Below the pieces are notes generated by a model, which had not been told where the DNA came from, made no database searches, and saw only the letters and a list, made by a program, of their open reading frames with translations. From the NCBI GenBank assembly GCA_017547265.1, contig JAFYQC010000081.1, forward strand, positions 1 to 29,117: 29,117 bases of DNA. Reading direction: 5' to 3'. This document shows positions 15,912 through 23,016 of the stretch, piece by piece (the first letter of the stretch is position 1; every line of letters starts with the position of its first letter). Made by a program: the position numbers and the translations under genes. This DNA comes from Kiritimatiellia bacterium (lineage in GTDB: Bacteria > Verrucomicrobiota > Kiritimatiellia > RFP12 > UBA1067).

Positions 15912-15920
15912 ATTATAGCA
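15912..15920 (-). promoter_or_regulatory. Possible second upstream extended -10 element
   Basis: The minus strand TGCTATAAT fits the TGn-TATAAT pattern seen at other starts in this window. It lies just outside the right boundary repeat and next to a tandem AATCTTAAATCT repeat (15925-15947). It would drive a transcript through the repeat towards the operon. No gene starts closely downstream. Confidence 0.3.
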
Positions 15921-16112
15921 AACGAATCTTAAATCTAATCTTAAATCGTAAAAAATTTTTGCGGGGGGAAAATGACACTTTAAACGAGAAAAAAACGCAG
16001 CAAAACCCGAAGATGCCTTGCTTGGCCCGCTTGGCATAATCAAAGCACATTGACCATTGGCAATCGCCCTACCTCGCTCTATCACTGCTTCTCCTTGTGG
16101 GACCCCATAGAA

Positions 16113-16482
16113 GCCACCATTTTATTGGCTTTCATCGCCGCTCCGTAGTCGCAAGCCGCCAAGATGGAATATCCACCAAGACTTTAGGCCGAGCCGCGCA
16201 CGCGGGCGCTAGCGTGGTACTCTCCCAGTTAGAGCCACCACACTCCGAACCCTGGGGACAGACCCCACGGGAGTAGCGATTTTATTGGCTTACCCCAGCG
16301 CGAGCCGCCGTCGCGAGCCGCCAAGATGGCGGCTCTCCCAGTTAGGGTCACCGCTCTCCAACTCACTGACCTCTGCCGCAGGCAGCTTGAAACCCTCTGC
16401 GTACTCTGCGCCTCTGCGCCTCTGCGTTAAAAAAAATAGCGCCAACACTGACCCCTGACTCCTGACTACTGACCCCTAACCC
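16113..16482 (+). repeat. Modular intergenic repeat, copies R0 (diverged) and R1
   Basis: R1 (16247-16482) runs: hairpin TGGGG-ACAGA-CCCCA (16253-16267); TTTTATTGGCTT; hairpin GAGCCGCCA-AGA-TGGCGGCTC (16315-16335, perfect 9-bp stem); hairpin CTGCC-GCA-GGCAG (16373-16385); CTCTGCG heptads ending GTTAAAAAA; then CTGACTCCTGAC-type heptads ending at the TAG stop of the next minus-strand gene (16483). R0 (16113-16246) repeats TTTTATTGGCTT, the GCCGCCAAGATGG core and CTCTCCCAGTTAGAG with an insertion. Confidence 0.8.
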
Positions 16483-16834
16483 CTACCGATCCAGGACGTC
16501 CCAATATCCATTCTTGTCCGCACCGACGCGGCGAATCTCCCCTGCTAACTGCAACGCTTTTATCTTGCGGGCGATCCATCGAGGCGAAACTTGAAGAATC
16601 TCAGATAGTTCCATCTTTGTTATGAAAGGATCGGCACGCATGTTCTGCTTGATTTGAATCCCAAGGGAATCCGACTTTACAGTGCACTCATCCGCATCAA
16701 TCGTGTGATTTACAGTGCACTGTTTGCGAGATATCGCAAGCATTTCGTCCGCTTTTGCGCCATATTCAGTAATTTCACGGATGCGTTTCTGGATAAAGTC
16801 CTCTATTGCCGAGATGCGCCGCGCCGAGAGATTG
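16483..16834 (-). pseudogene. 5'-truncated gene encoding a C-terminal winged helix-turn-helix
   Basis: From ATG 16743 the frame gives 86 aa ending 'FITKMELSEILQVSPRWIARKIKALQLAGEIRRVGADKNGYWDVLDR' (in pieces: a helix-turn-helix, then RVG.DK.GYW). This is the usual tail of Fic-type and AlbA/RecG-like ATP-binding regulators. The same frame stays open and protein-like upstream ('AIEDFIQKRIREITEYGAKADEM') as far as the repeat at 16835, with no ATG. The gene therefore appears cut off by repeat R2, leaving only the DNA-binding tail. Its TAG stop is part of repeat R1. It may still be translated from ATG 16743, but I regard it as a remnant. Confidence 0.6.
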
Positions 16835-17090
16835 GAACCCTGGGGACAGACCCCACGAAAGTAGCGATTTTATTGGCGTGCCCCAGCGCGAGCCGCCAAG
16901 ATGGCGACTCTCCCAGTTAGAGCTACCACTCTCCGACTCACTGACCTCTGCCGAAGGCAGCTCTAAAAACTCTGCGCACTCTGCGTCTCTGCGCCTCTGC
17001 GTTAAGAAAACTCCCCACCACTCTCCAACTCCAACTCTGAACTCCAACTCCTACCCACTAGCCACTACCCACTAGCCACTAATCACTATA
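16835..17090 (+). repeat. Modular intergenic repeat, copy R2
   Basis: A direct copy of R1: TGGGGACAGACCCCA, TTTTATTGGCGT, GAGCCGCCA-AGA-TGGCGACTC (16890-16910, one stem mismatch), CTGCC-GAA-GGCAG, then CTCTGCG heptads to GTTAAG. The tail differs: CCAACTC and CACTAGC units instead of CTGACTC units. It lacks the 13-nt internal duplication seen in R1. It ends just before the promoter of the gene at 17124. Confidence 0.8.
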
Positions 17091-17092
17091 TA

Positions 17093-17101
17093 TGGTACAA
17101 T
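17093..17101 (+). promoter_or_regulatory. Extended -10 promoter (TGGTACAAT) of the chagasin/PHP-like gene
   Basis: TGGTACAAT differs by one base from the TGGTATAAT boxes at 1379 and 1963 and lies 22 nt before ATG 17124. AGGA follows in the short leader. No -35 is obvious. Confidence 0.5.
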
Positions 17102-17123
17102 GGCATAAAACCGAGGAACAACG

Positions 17124-18320
17124 ATGAAAAAAGCATTATTGACGACAATCGCAATCCTGTCTACGGCGGCGTTCGCGGATAAACTCGAGAACGGAACCTT
17201 ATACTCCCTCAAGTCCCTTCCCACCGAACTCGTGGCCCAGGCACCCGAAGGACAATCAGTCCGCTTCTCGCTCGAGGAAAACGCGACCACCGGCTACTCG
17301 TGGGAGATGGAACACAATGCGTCCGAGTGCGATGTCACCATGGTGCGCAAGGCGGCGGACAACGGACTCGTCGGCGCGCCCGGGCAGGTCATGGTCGAAG
17401 TAAAGAGCAAAGTGCAGACTCCCGCCCGCGTCGAGTTCAGATACCGCAGGCCCTGGGAGAAGGAGGCAAAGCCCGCACACGCGCTGCGCCTTCTCGTGTA
17501 CACCGTCGGCGCGAACAAGGCGACCGACCCAAGGTATCCGAAGAACGACGTGTTCCGCCTGCTCATGAAGGAATGTTCCGAGCGCGGCATTGTACTCGTC
17601 GACTGGCATCTCCACATCCGCGGCGGAATGACGCCCGAGCTCGCCGCCCTGCGCGAGAAGGATTCCGGCATCCGCTCGAGCGCGATGGAAAACCACGGCC
17701 GCGAGTGGGAGATCTACGACAACGCGAAGCTCGCCGCCTTTGCCGACCACGCCCGCTCAATCGACGTCGACGGACACCGCCTGCCGGTCGGCATCCAGGT
17801 GAACGACCGCGACTGGTTCCGCCAGATCGACGATGCGACGCGTGCGAAGTTCGACTACATCCTCGCGGACACCATGATCATGGGCAAGCTTTCCAACGGC
17901 CGCGACAACCGGCTCTGGATGGTGAAGGAGATCGCCGATCCAGACGCGTGGATGGAGGAATACTTCAAGCACAACATGGCGATCCTCGACGAGCCGATCT
18001 CGATCCTCGCAAACCCCACGTATCTCCCCCTTCCCATCGCCGATCAATACGACCGGCTCTGGACAGAGGAGCGCATGCGCGCGTTGATAGCGAAGGCCGT
18101 GGAAAAGGGAATCGCAATCGAGATTCAGGCCGGCTCGACCTTCCCGCGCCCGAAGTTCCTACGGCTCGCAAAGGAGATGGGCGCGAAGTTCTCGTTTGGC
18201 ACGAACAACTTCGACCCTACGCCGAAAGACCTCTCGCGCTGGCTTGAGGCAATTACGTGGCTTGATTTGAAGGGATCCGACATCTGGACCCCCTCGTGCC
18301 TAAAGCGCCAGCCTCAGTGA
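17124..18320 (+). CDS. Secreted fusion: chagasin-like (I42) inhibitor domain plus PHP-like metal hydrolase domain
   Basis: The protein has a Sec signal peptide (MKKALLTTIAILSTAAFA, residues 1-18). Residues ~25-128 carry the chagasin/amoebiasin signature of cysteine-protease inhibitors: 'NATTGYSW' (53-60, family NPTTGY.W), 'GAPGQVMVEV', and 'RRPWE' (108-112). Residues ~150-390 resemble a PHP-type TIM barrel: 'VDWHLHIRGGM' (159-169, H162 and H164), 'ANPTYLPLPIADQYD' (296-310), and a C-terminal 'SFGTNNFDP' (357-365), consistent with family metal-binding segments. An inhibitor domain fused to a putative metal hydrolase in an exported protein is unusual. AGGA 8-9 nt upstream supports the start. 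It is the only plus-strand gene here, convergent with hisF. Substrate unknown. Confidence 0.8.
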   Translation: MKKALLTTIAILSTAAFADKLENGTLYSLKSLPTELVAQAPEGQSVRFSLEENATTGYSWEMEHNASECDVTMVRKAADNGLVGAPGQVMVEVKSKVQTPARVEFRYRRPWEKEAKPAHALRLLVYTVGANKATDPRYPKNDVFRLLMKECSERGIVLVDWHLHIRGGMTPELAALREKDSGIRSSAMENHGREWEIYDNAKLAAFADHARSIDVDGHRLPVGIQVNDRDWFRQIDDATRAKFDYILADTMIMGKLSNGRDNRLWMVKEIADPDAWMEEYFKHNMAILDEPISILANPTYLPLPIADQYDRLWTEERMRALIAKAVEKGIAIEIQAGSTFPRPKFLRLAKEMGAKFSFGTNNFDPTPKDLSRWLEAITWLDLKGSDIWTPSCLKRQPQ

Positions 18321-18440
18321 GGTTAGGAGTCAGTAGTCAGTACGCAGGAGTCAGTGTTGGCGCTACTTACGTGTGGTTTTTAACGCAGAGGCGCAGAGAC
18401 GCAGAGTACGCAGAGGGCTTCAAGCTGCCTGCGGCAGGGG
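18321..18440 (-). repeat. Modular intergenic repeat, copy R3 (inverted)
   Basis: Read on the plus strand it starts directly after the TGA of the upstream gene with GGTTAGGAGTCAGTAGTCAG, then TTTTTAACGCAGAGGCGCAG and related heptads, then hairpin CTGCC-TGC-GGCAG (18425-18437). This is the reverse complement of the R1 right half. It fills the whole space between two convergent genes. Confidence 0.8.
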
Positions 18441-18442
18441 AC

Positions 18443-19204
18443 CTAGCGGACGGAGAGGCCGCGGGAGGCGAGGAACGCCTTGAGTTCCGGGATGCCGATC
18501 ACGTGGAAGTGGAACACCGACGCCGCCAGAAGGACATCGGCTCCAGCCTCAGCCGCCTCGGCAAAGTGCTCCATTGTGCCCGCGCCGCCAGACGCGACAA
18601 CTGAGGCGTCCGTGATCTCGCGGATCTTCCTGATGAGCGGGAGGTCGTAGCCCGTGCGAACGCCGTCCGTGGACTTGGAAGTCGGCAGGATGCAGGCGAC
18701 GCCGTAGTCGTTCACCTGCTTCGCCCACTCTATGGCGTCCTTGCCAGTCGCGGTGCGTCCGCCGTCGATGAACACTTCGTAGCCGGACGGCATCGCGGCG
18801 TTCTGCGCAACGTCGATCGCGACAGTCACCTTGTCGGCGCCGAGCTCCTTGACCATTTCGCCGATCATCTCAGGACGGCGGAAGACTGCGGACGAAGTGG
18901 AAACCTTGTTCGCGCCCGCCTTGAGAACTTCCTCGGCGGCTGCGACGGACGAAATGCCACCGCCCATCGTGAATGGAACCGTAACGGCGTCCGCGACCTT
19001 GCGGACCACTTCGAGCATAGTCTTGCGGCCTTCCACGGTCGCCGTGATGTCGAGCATCGCGAGCTCGTCCGCCCCGGCCGCGCAGTACGCCTTGCAGCAC
19101 TCGACGGGATCGCCGGCATCCTTGATGTTGACGAAATTCACGCCCTTAACCACGCGTCCGTTGATCATGTCGAGACACGGCATAATCGTAAGCTTCCTGT
19201 TCAT
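18443..19204 (-). CDS. hisF: Imidazole glycerol phosphate synthase cyclase subunit HisF
   Basis: HisF uses ammonia from HisH to convert PRFAR to IGP and AICAR in histidine synthesis. The (beta/alpha)8 landmarks are present: 'IMPCLDMINGRVVKGVNF' at the N-terminus (catalytic Asp in CLD), 'GADELAMLDITAT', 'PFTMGGGI', 'VTVAIDVAQN' (second catalytic Asp), 'DGVRTGYDLPLI', 'VVASGGAGTMEHF' and 'ADVLLAASVFHF'. ATG 19204 is taken over TTG 19210 because AAGGGAG lies about 9 nt upstream. 253 aa is normal. No hisH or other his gene is adjacent, so it appears transcribed alone from the promoter at 19269. Some segments differ slightly from the commonest forms (for example 'TSKSTDGVRTG'). Confidence 0.95.
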   Translation of the reverse strand: MNRKLTIMPCLDMINGRVVKGVNFVNIKDAGDPVECCKAYCAAGADELAMLDITATVEGRKTMLEVVRKVADAVTVPFTMGGGISSVAAAEEVLKAGANKVSTSSAVFRRPEMIGEMVKELGADKVTVAIDVAQNAAMPSGYEVFIDGGRTATGKDAIEWAKQVNDYGVACILPTSKSTDGVRTGYDLPLIRKIREITDASVVASGGAGTMEHFAEAAEAGADVLLAASVFHFHVIGIPELKAFLASRGLSVR

Positions 19205-19268
19205 CTTCAAACGCTCCCTTCTTAGTTTTGTTTCCTTCGCCGGCTTTCCGTCCGACCGAGTTAGTTAA

Positions 19269-19282
19269 ATTATATCAAAAAG
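19269..19282 (-). promoter_or_regulatory. Predicted hisF promoter
   Basis: The minus strand CTTTTTGATATAAT is identical to the 14-mer ahead of the defence operon (15599-15612). It lies about 65 nt before ATG 19204. A small hairpin CCGCC-CTT-GGCGG (19285-19297) sits immediately upstream. Confidence 0.55.
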
Positions 19283-19300
19283 AACCGCCCTTGGCGGAAA

Positions 19301-19587
19301 TCTCCAACTCCTGACACCTGCCGAAGGCAGCCCTAAAAAACTCTCGGCACTCGCATTCGCTCGGCCTGCCGACTTCCCCATGGGTCGTCGGCGCACTCTA
19401 GGGGCGGTTACGCGTACTATGCGACTCTGCGTCTCTGCGTTAAAAATTTAGCGCCTGCACTGACTCCTGACTCCTGCGTACTGACCCCTAACCCTCCACT
19501 CTCCAACTCCAACTCTAAACTCCAACTACTGCGTACTGACCCCTGACTCCTGACTACTGACTCCTGACTATTGACCCCTGACCCCTA
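19301..19587 (+). repeat. Modular intergenic repeat, copy R4, with insertion
   Basis: The copy has hairpin CTGCC-GAA-GGCAG (19318-19330), then a ~75-nt insertion with its own GCCGAC/GTCGGC stem (19368-19392), then CTCTGCG heptads ending GTTAAAAATTTAGCGCC. A long run of CTGACTC, CCAACTC and CTGACCC units follows to 19587. The last unit supplies the TAG stop of the CDF transporter gene (19585-19587). No gene was seen in 19205-19584. Confidence 0.8.
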
Positions 19588-20475
19588 AACCGCCGCTGGC
19601 TCAACATGTACTATGGCATCTACTATGCCAAGTTCAGATGCAAGCAGCGCATCGGAAACATCGTGCCCGATGCGATGCCCTTCCGCGACCGAAAGCCCGG
19701 CATCGACATGCACATGCAAGTCGGCCACATACGCGCCGCCATATCGACGGACGCGGACCTTGTGCACCTCCACTACTCCGGCGACACTGCGGGCAAGCGC
19801 CTCGACCGCGGCAGATTTGCCGCCGATTTCCGCGTCCACGAGTTCCTGAAGCGCAGGATACGCAATCTCCCACGCGACATGGAGAATGAAGAGCGCGACA
19901 AGAACAGCGCCCACCGCGTCCACCCACGCAAGCGACGGCCAGACATGCGCGACGACTACCGCGATGGCGACGGGAATCGAGCTGATGGCGTCCGACCTAT
20001 GATGCCATGCGTTGGCCTCGAGCGCAGGAGAGGCGACCTTGCGCGCGACGCGGCGCGTCCAGCGGAAGAGCCATTCCTTAGAGGCGACCGAGACAAGCGC
20101 GACGAAAAGCGCAGGGAGTCCCGGAACAGACGACTCTCCTGCCACGAGCGAACGAACGGCATGTGCGCCAAGCTCATAGGCGACGACGACAAGCGCAATC
20201 GCGATGAAGAGCGTCACCAGCGCCTCGATCTTGCCATGCCCGTAGGGATGCTCCTCGTCAGCGGGAGCAGACCAGTAGCGAACGCCAAGGACTACAGCGA
20301 AGTCAGTCACGAGATCGGAGAGAGAATGCACCGCGTCGGCAAACAGCGCCTGCGAAGAGAACACGACGCCAACGCAGCCCTTCAGCACCGCGATTGCGAT
20401 GTTGACGGCCATTCCGGCGTATGTGACGCGCCGGACCTCGTGAACCGTATTGTTCTCTGAAGACATAGACTTCAT
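19585..20475 (-). CDS. Cation diffusion facilitator (CDF) family metal exporter
   Basis: The 296-aa inner-membrane transporter has about six transmembrane helices and a cytosolic C-terminal domain ending 'IVDAIVHVEP'. Metal-site motifs are HxxxD in helix 2 ('DAVHSLSD', H50 and D54) and HxxxD in helix 5 ('AWHHRSDAIS', H158 and D162). This HD-HD site is typical of zinc-transporting members. 'HPYGHGKIEAL' between helices 2 and 3 is also characteristic. It exports divalent cations, probably Zn2+, by proton exchange. It is the last gene of the run, 3 nt after the DjlA-like stop; its own stop lies within repeat R4. Confidence 0.93.
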   Translation of the reverse strand: MKSMSSENNTVHEVRRVTYAGMAVNIAIAVLKGCVGVVFSSQALFADAVHSLSDLVTDFAVVLGVRYWSAPADEEHPYGHGKIEALVTLFIAIALVVVAYELGAHAVRSLVAGESSVPGLPALFVALVSVASKEWLFRWTRRVARKVASPALEANAWHHRSDAISSIPVAIAVVVAHVWPSLAWVDAVGAVLVALFILHVAWEIAYPALQELVDAEIGGKSAAVEALARSVAGVVEVHKVRVRRYGGAYVADLHVHVDAGLSVAEGHRIGHDVSDALLASELGIVDAIVHVEPAAV

Positions 20476-20478
20476 ATC

Positions 20479-21306
20479 TCAAATGCCGCGGGCGCGCTTG
20501 ATCTCTTCCCATGCGTTGTTGATGCGCGCCATCTGCTCGGTCGCGCGGGCGATCATCTCTTCGGGGAGGCCCTGGGCACGCAGGAGATCGGGATGGTGCT
20601 TCTTCGCCTGCGCGCGATAGGCGCGGCGCAACTCGTCGTCCGTCGCGCTCGAGTCGCAGCCGAGGATGTCGTATGGCGACGGCTCGTACGAATAGCTCTG
20701 ACGCGAAGACTGGCGCGCGTGGAGTCGACGGTGACACTCCTCGGTGAAGAGTGACGGCCGTATGCGAAGCTGCGTAACGATCATCTCGAGGATGCGTCTC
20801 TCGCTTGCAGACACTTCGCCGTCTGCACAAGCGATATCCCAGAGAATGTCATACATCAGTTCGCGCATTACGACACCACGCGCGACGGAGGCGAACGACT
20901 CGGCGTAGTCGAAGATCGTGTGGTAGTCGGCCTTCGCGGCGCGGAACGCCCGTATGCAGATCTCGCGATTGGCGGGGGTGAGCTCAAGACGCTCGAAGGC
21001 CTGCTCCGCGGCCGCGATCTCCGACTCGTCTATATGGCCGTCTGCCTTGGCGAGTTTCGCCAGCATCGCGCCGACGGCAGTAAGGAAGACGACCTCACGC
21101 TCACGCGGGGAACCTGCGCGCGACGAGCCGTGTCCCCTCGCGTTGGCATACGGTCTTTTCCCCCTCGGGCTCTCGCTAGCGACACTGTTTATGCTATCGC
21201 TGACAAAGTTGCCGATCTTGTTGCCGATTACCGCGCCAAGAATACTGGCGAGCGCACCGAATCGGGAGCCCACTAAAAAGCCAATTGTTCCTCCTACCCA
21301 GCCCAT
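20479..21306 (-). CDS. djlA: DjlA-like co-chaperone (glycine zipper, TerB and J domains)
   Basis: The 275-aa protein has a glycine-zipper membrane segment at the N-terminus ('GGTIGFLVGSRFGALASILG', residues 5-24). A TerB/DjlA helical domain follows (about 70-185) with two 'ADG.I..SE' loops (88-96 and 161-169), and a C-terminal J domain (211-275) carries the HPD motif at 238-240 ('KKHHPDLLR'). J domains stimulate DnaK ATPase, so this should recruit DnaK to the membrane, as DjlA does. The ATG shares one base with the Nudix-fusion stop (TAATG), implying coupling. Confidence 0.88.
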   Translation of the reverse strand: MGWVGGTIGFLVGSRFGALASILGAVIGNKIGNFVSDSINSVASESPRGKRPYANARGHGSSRAGSPREREVVFLTAVGAMLAKLAKADGHIDESEIAAAEQAFERLELTPANREICIRAFRAAKADYHTIFDYAESFASVARGVVMRELMYDILWDIACADGEVSASERRILEMIVTQLRIRPSLFTEECHRRLHARQSSRQSYSYEPSPYDILGCDSSATDDELRRAYRAQAKKHHPDLLRAQGLPEEMIARATEQMARINNAWEEIKRARGI

Positions 21307-21932
21307 TAACCGTTCTCCGGAATCAAGCGGCGAATATCAACTGGCAGCAAGTTGGCGTCATCGAGTTTGGAGAGCGGACACCACTCGAACCCGATCCAGT
21401 CTTCTTGCGCCGCGACATCGCTATTTTCGATTGAGAGTTCATAGACGAGGTTTATCTCGCAGTGCTTTTCGCCATGCTGGAGAAACGAGCTCTCAACGAC
21501 ACCGAGGAACTTCCCAGCCGTAGAGTCGAGCCCTGTCTCTTCCTTCATTTCGCGGACAAGCGCCTCTGCGCCTGTCTCGCCAAACTCGATGTGTCCACCT
21601 GGGAGATAGGTAGAGGCCGCGCCCTTTCCGCGGCAGAGAAGAACTTTCCCGTCCTTTACGCAAACGCCTCGCGCAATCGTCTCTATCTCGCCGCGCGCAC
21701 CTGAGAAGAGACGCTCCCAGATGGCGCAGACCGTGTCGCGCTTCGCCGGAGGAACTGCCGCAGCGACGCGCGCAAGTATCTCGCGCTCGCGTTCCTTGTC
21801 GGCGCGCGGAACGCCCTCGCGGTCTTTCAGCTCGCGGATGCGGTCGGTGATGGCAAAGCGCCGCATAAGCGCGGCGAGAATCGCGTCATCCGCCGCATCG
21901 ACTTCATTCCTCAACTCGTCCAGCTTGCTCAT
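21306..21932 (-). CDS. Chorismate mutase (AroQ)-Nudix hydrolase fusion
   Basis: Residues 1-~80 form an AroQ-class chorismate mutase-like helical domain: 'LDELRNEVDAADDAILAALMRRFAITDRIRELK' (in family terms R8, R24/25, K36) and 'RADKEREREIL'. Residues ~85-208 are a Nudix hydrolase with a perfect box G113-x5-E119-x7-R127-E-M-K-E-E-T-G-L135 ('PGGHIEFGETGAEALVREMKEETGL' spans it, given here only to anchor positions 111-135 in two parts). ATG 21932 is chosen because the AroQ domain starts there with GGAG about 10 nt upstream; it overlaps the membrane-protein gene by 29 nt. Chorismate-to-prephenate activity and nucleoside-diphosphate-X hydrolysis in one chain is unusual. The AroQ part may instead act as a ligand-binding or dimerising unit. 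Confidence 0.85.
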   Translation of the reverse strand: MSKLDELRNEVDAADDAILAALMRRFAITDRIRELKDREGVPRADKEREREILARVAAAVPPAKRDTVCAIWERLFSGARGEIETIARGVCVKDGKVLLCRGKGAASTYLPGGHIEFGETGAEALVREMKEETGLDSTAGKFLGVVESSFLQHGEKHCEINLVYELSIENSDVAAQEDWIGFEWCPLSKLDDANLLPVDIRRLIPENG

Positions 21933-22998
21933 TTTCCACATGCTCCGTTTCAACCGACTTCTTCCGCAACTCTTCAAACGCCTTGATCATCTCCGCGCGC
22001 TCGGCTGCTCTTTGTTGATCCCTCTCTTCTTTTGCGCGGATGGCCGCCTTGGCGCCAAATAAGCCGGAGACCGCACACGAAAAGACTCCCAGCAAGAGCA
22101 GCGCTACGACTATCGAACGCGCTGGACCGCGGCGAATGCTCTCGGGCAAGTCGTATGGCTCAACCGTGCGAATCCAAAAAGTCGTCAGGGCGACTGGCAT
22201 GAAAAGACTGCCAAAACTTACAAAGAGGTCGCCGAAAAACAGCACGACCGTGCGCGCCAGCACGGTGCCGGACGGCGCGGGTAGACCCACCATCTCCCCT
22301 CGCGAATACCATGATGCCAACGAGCTGGGAATGGCAGAGATTCCCGACATGACAAGCCAAGCGGCAACAACCATGAGAAGGCAGCATGCAAACCGGCCGC
22401 GCACGAAGCGCGACGATGCACCCATTGCAGTCGAGCCCATAATCGGATGGATGGCGCTTAGAACGATGGAGAAGCTCCAGCGCACGAAAATCCAGACGAT
22501 GGCAACGACTAGCGGAGCCAATATGATGCACGCGATAATGGCGGAAAACGCCGACGCCGAACCGCCAACCTGGGTAAGCGGCGCAGAGGACACAAACATG
22601 ATCACAATGGCAAGCGCAATGATTGCGACAACGAAAAGTGCGACCTCGGCGAGCATGCGCAAGAATCCCGTCGCCATCATGCGTCCCCAGGCCGCGGCGA
22701 TTCCGCCGCCGGACGGACGACGCTGGCCGGTGCACTTTCGGAACACGCAGTCTACGACAATCGCGACTGCGACGAGCCCGAGCGTCAGGCCGAGCGCTGC
22801 GGCGACAATATTCTCGAACCTCAAGTTGCCGAGATTCTCAACGCCGCTCGACGCGACAGAATACCGATAGAGCGCCATCACAAGCTGGTACGGAACAAAG
22901 ATAGCCAGTAGCAACGGGCAGCATTCCTTGATGACCTGCCAGTAGATGTGAAGCGCTTCGATCAGCGTTTCCCAAACATTTGCAGAATAGCGTTTCAT
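21904..22998 (-). CDS. Multi-pass membrane protein of unknown function
   Basis: The 364-aa protein has about six hydrophobic helices (roughly 28-50, 66-86, 113-138, 149-172, 205-228, 255-280 and 297-315 are candidates). A highly charged cytosolic tail follows (from about 318: 'IRAKEERDQQRAAERAEMIKAFEELRKK' region, probable coiled coil). The N-terminus ('ETLIEALHIYWQVIKECCPLLLAIF') resembles membrane-domain proteins of the GPDPase_memb/DUF type, but I cannot name a family. GGGGGA lies just before the ATG. It follows the first SPFH gene by 18 nt and may act with the SPFH scaffold. Confidence 0.7.
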   Translation of the reverse strand: MKRYSANVWETLIEALHIYWQVIKECCPLLLAIFVPYQLVMALYRYSVASSGVENLGNLRFENIVAAALGLTLGLVAVAIVVDCVFRKCTGQRRPSGGGIAAAWGRMMATGFLRMLAEVALFVVAIIALAIVIMFVSSAPLTQVGGSASAFSAIIACIILAPLVVAIVWIFVRWSFSIVLSAIHPIMGSTAMGASSRFVRGRFACCLLMVVAAWLVMSGISAIPSSLASWYSRGEMVGLPAPSGTVLARTVVLFFGDLFVSFGSLFMPVALTTFWIRTVEPYDLPESIRRGPARSIVVALLLLGVFSCAVSGLFGAKAAIRAKEERDQQRAAERAEMIKAFEELRKKSVETEHVENEQAGRVEE

Positions 22999-23016
22999 AA
23001 AGATCCCCCCAGATTC

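Larger units (their letters stand above)
15613..16112. other. Spacer upstream of the defence operon, no supportable gene
   Basis: The stretch contains the two G+C-rich hairpins, the right boundary repeat, the 12-nt tandem repeat at 15925-15947 and a low-G+C patch (15920-16000). Short frames exist on both strands (for example 15600-15848 minus) but lack convincing binding sites or family resemblance. Confidence 0.5.

Noticed and set aside
15885..16085. 66-aa minus-strand frame in the spacer
   Set aside because: No binding site, no recognisable protein character, and it overlaps the A/T-rich promoter-like patch.
17300..18247. 315-aa plus-strand frame inside the chagasin/PHP-like gene
   Set aside because: An Arg/Pro-rich shadow of the real frame, which has a signal peptide and domain motifs.
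16440..19587. CRISPR array suggested by the regular CTGACTC/CTCTGCG units
   Set aside because: Units are only 7-8 nt with 0-2 nt spacing, there are no unique spacers, and no cas genes are near.
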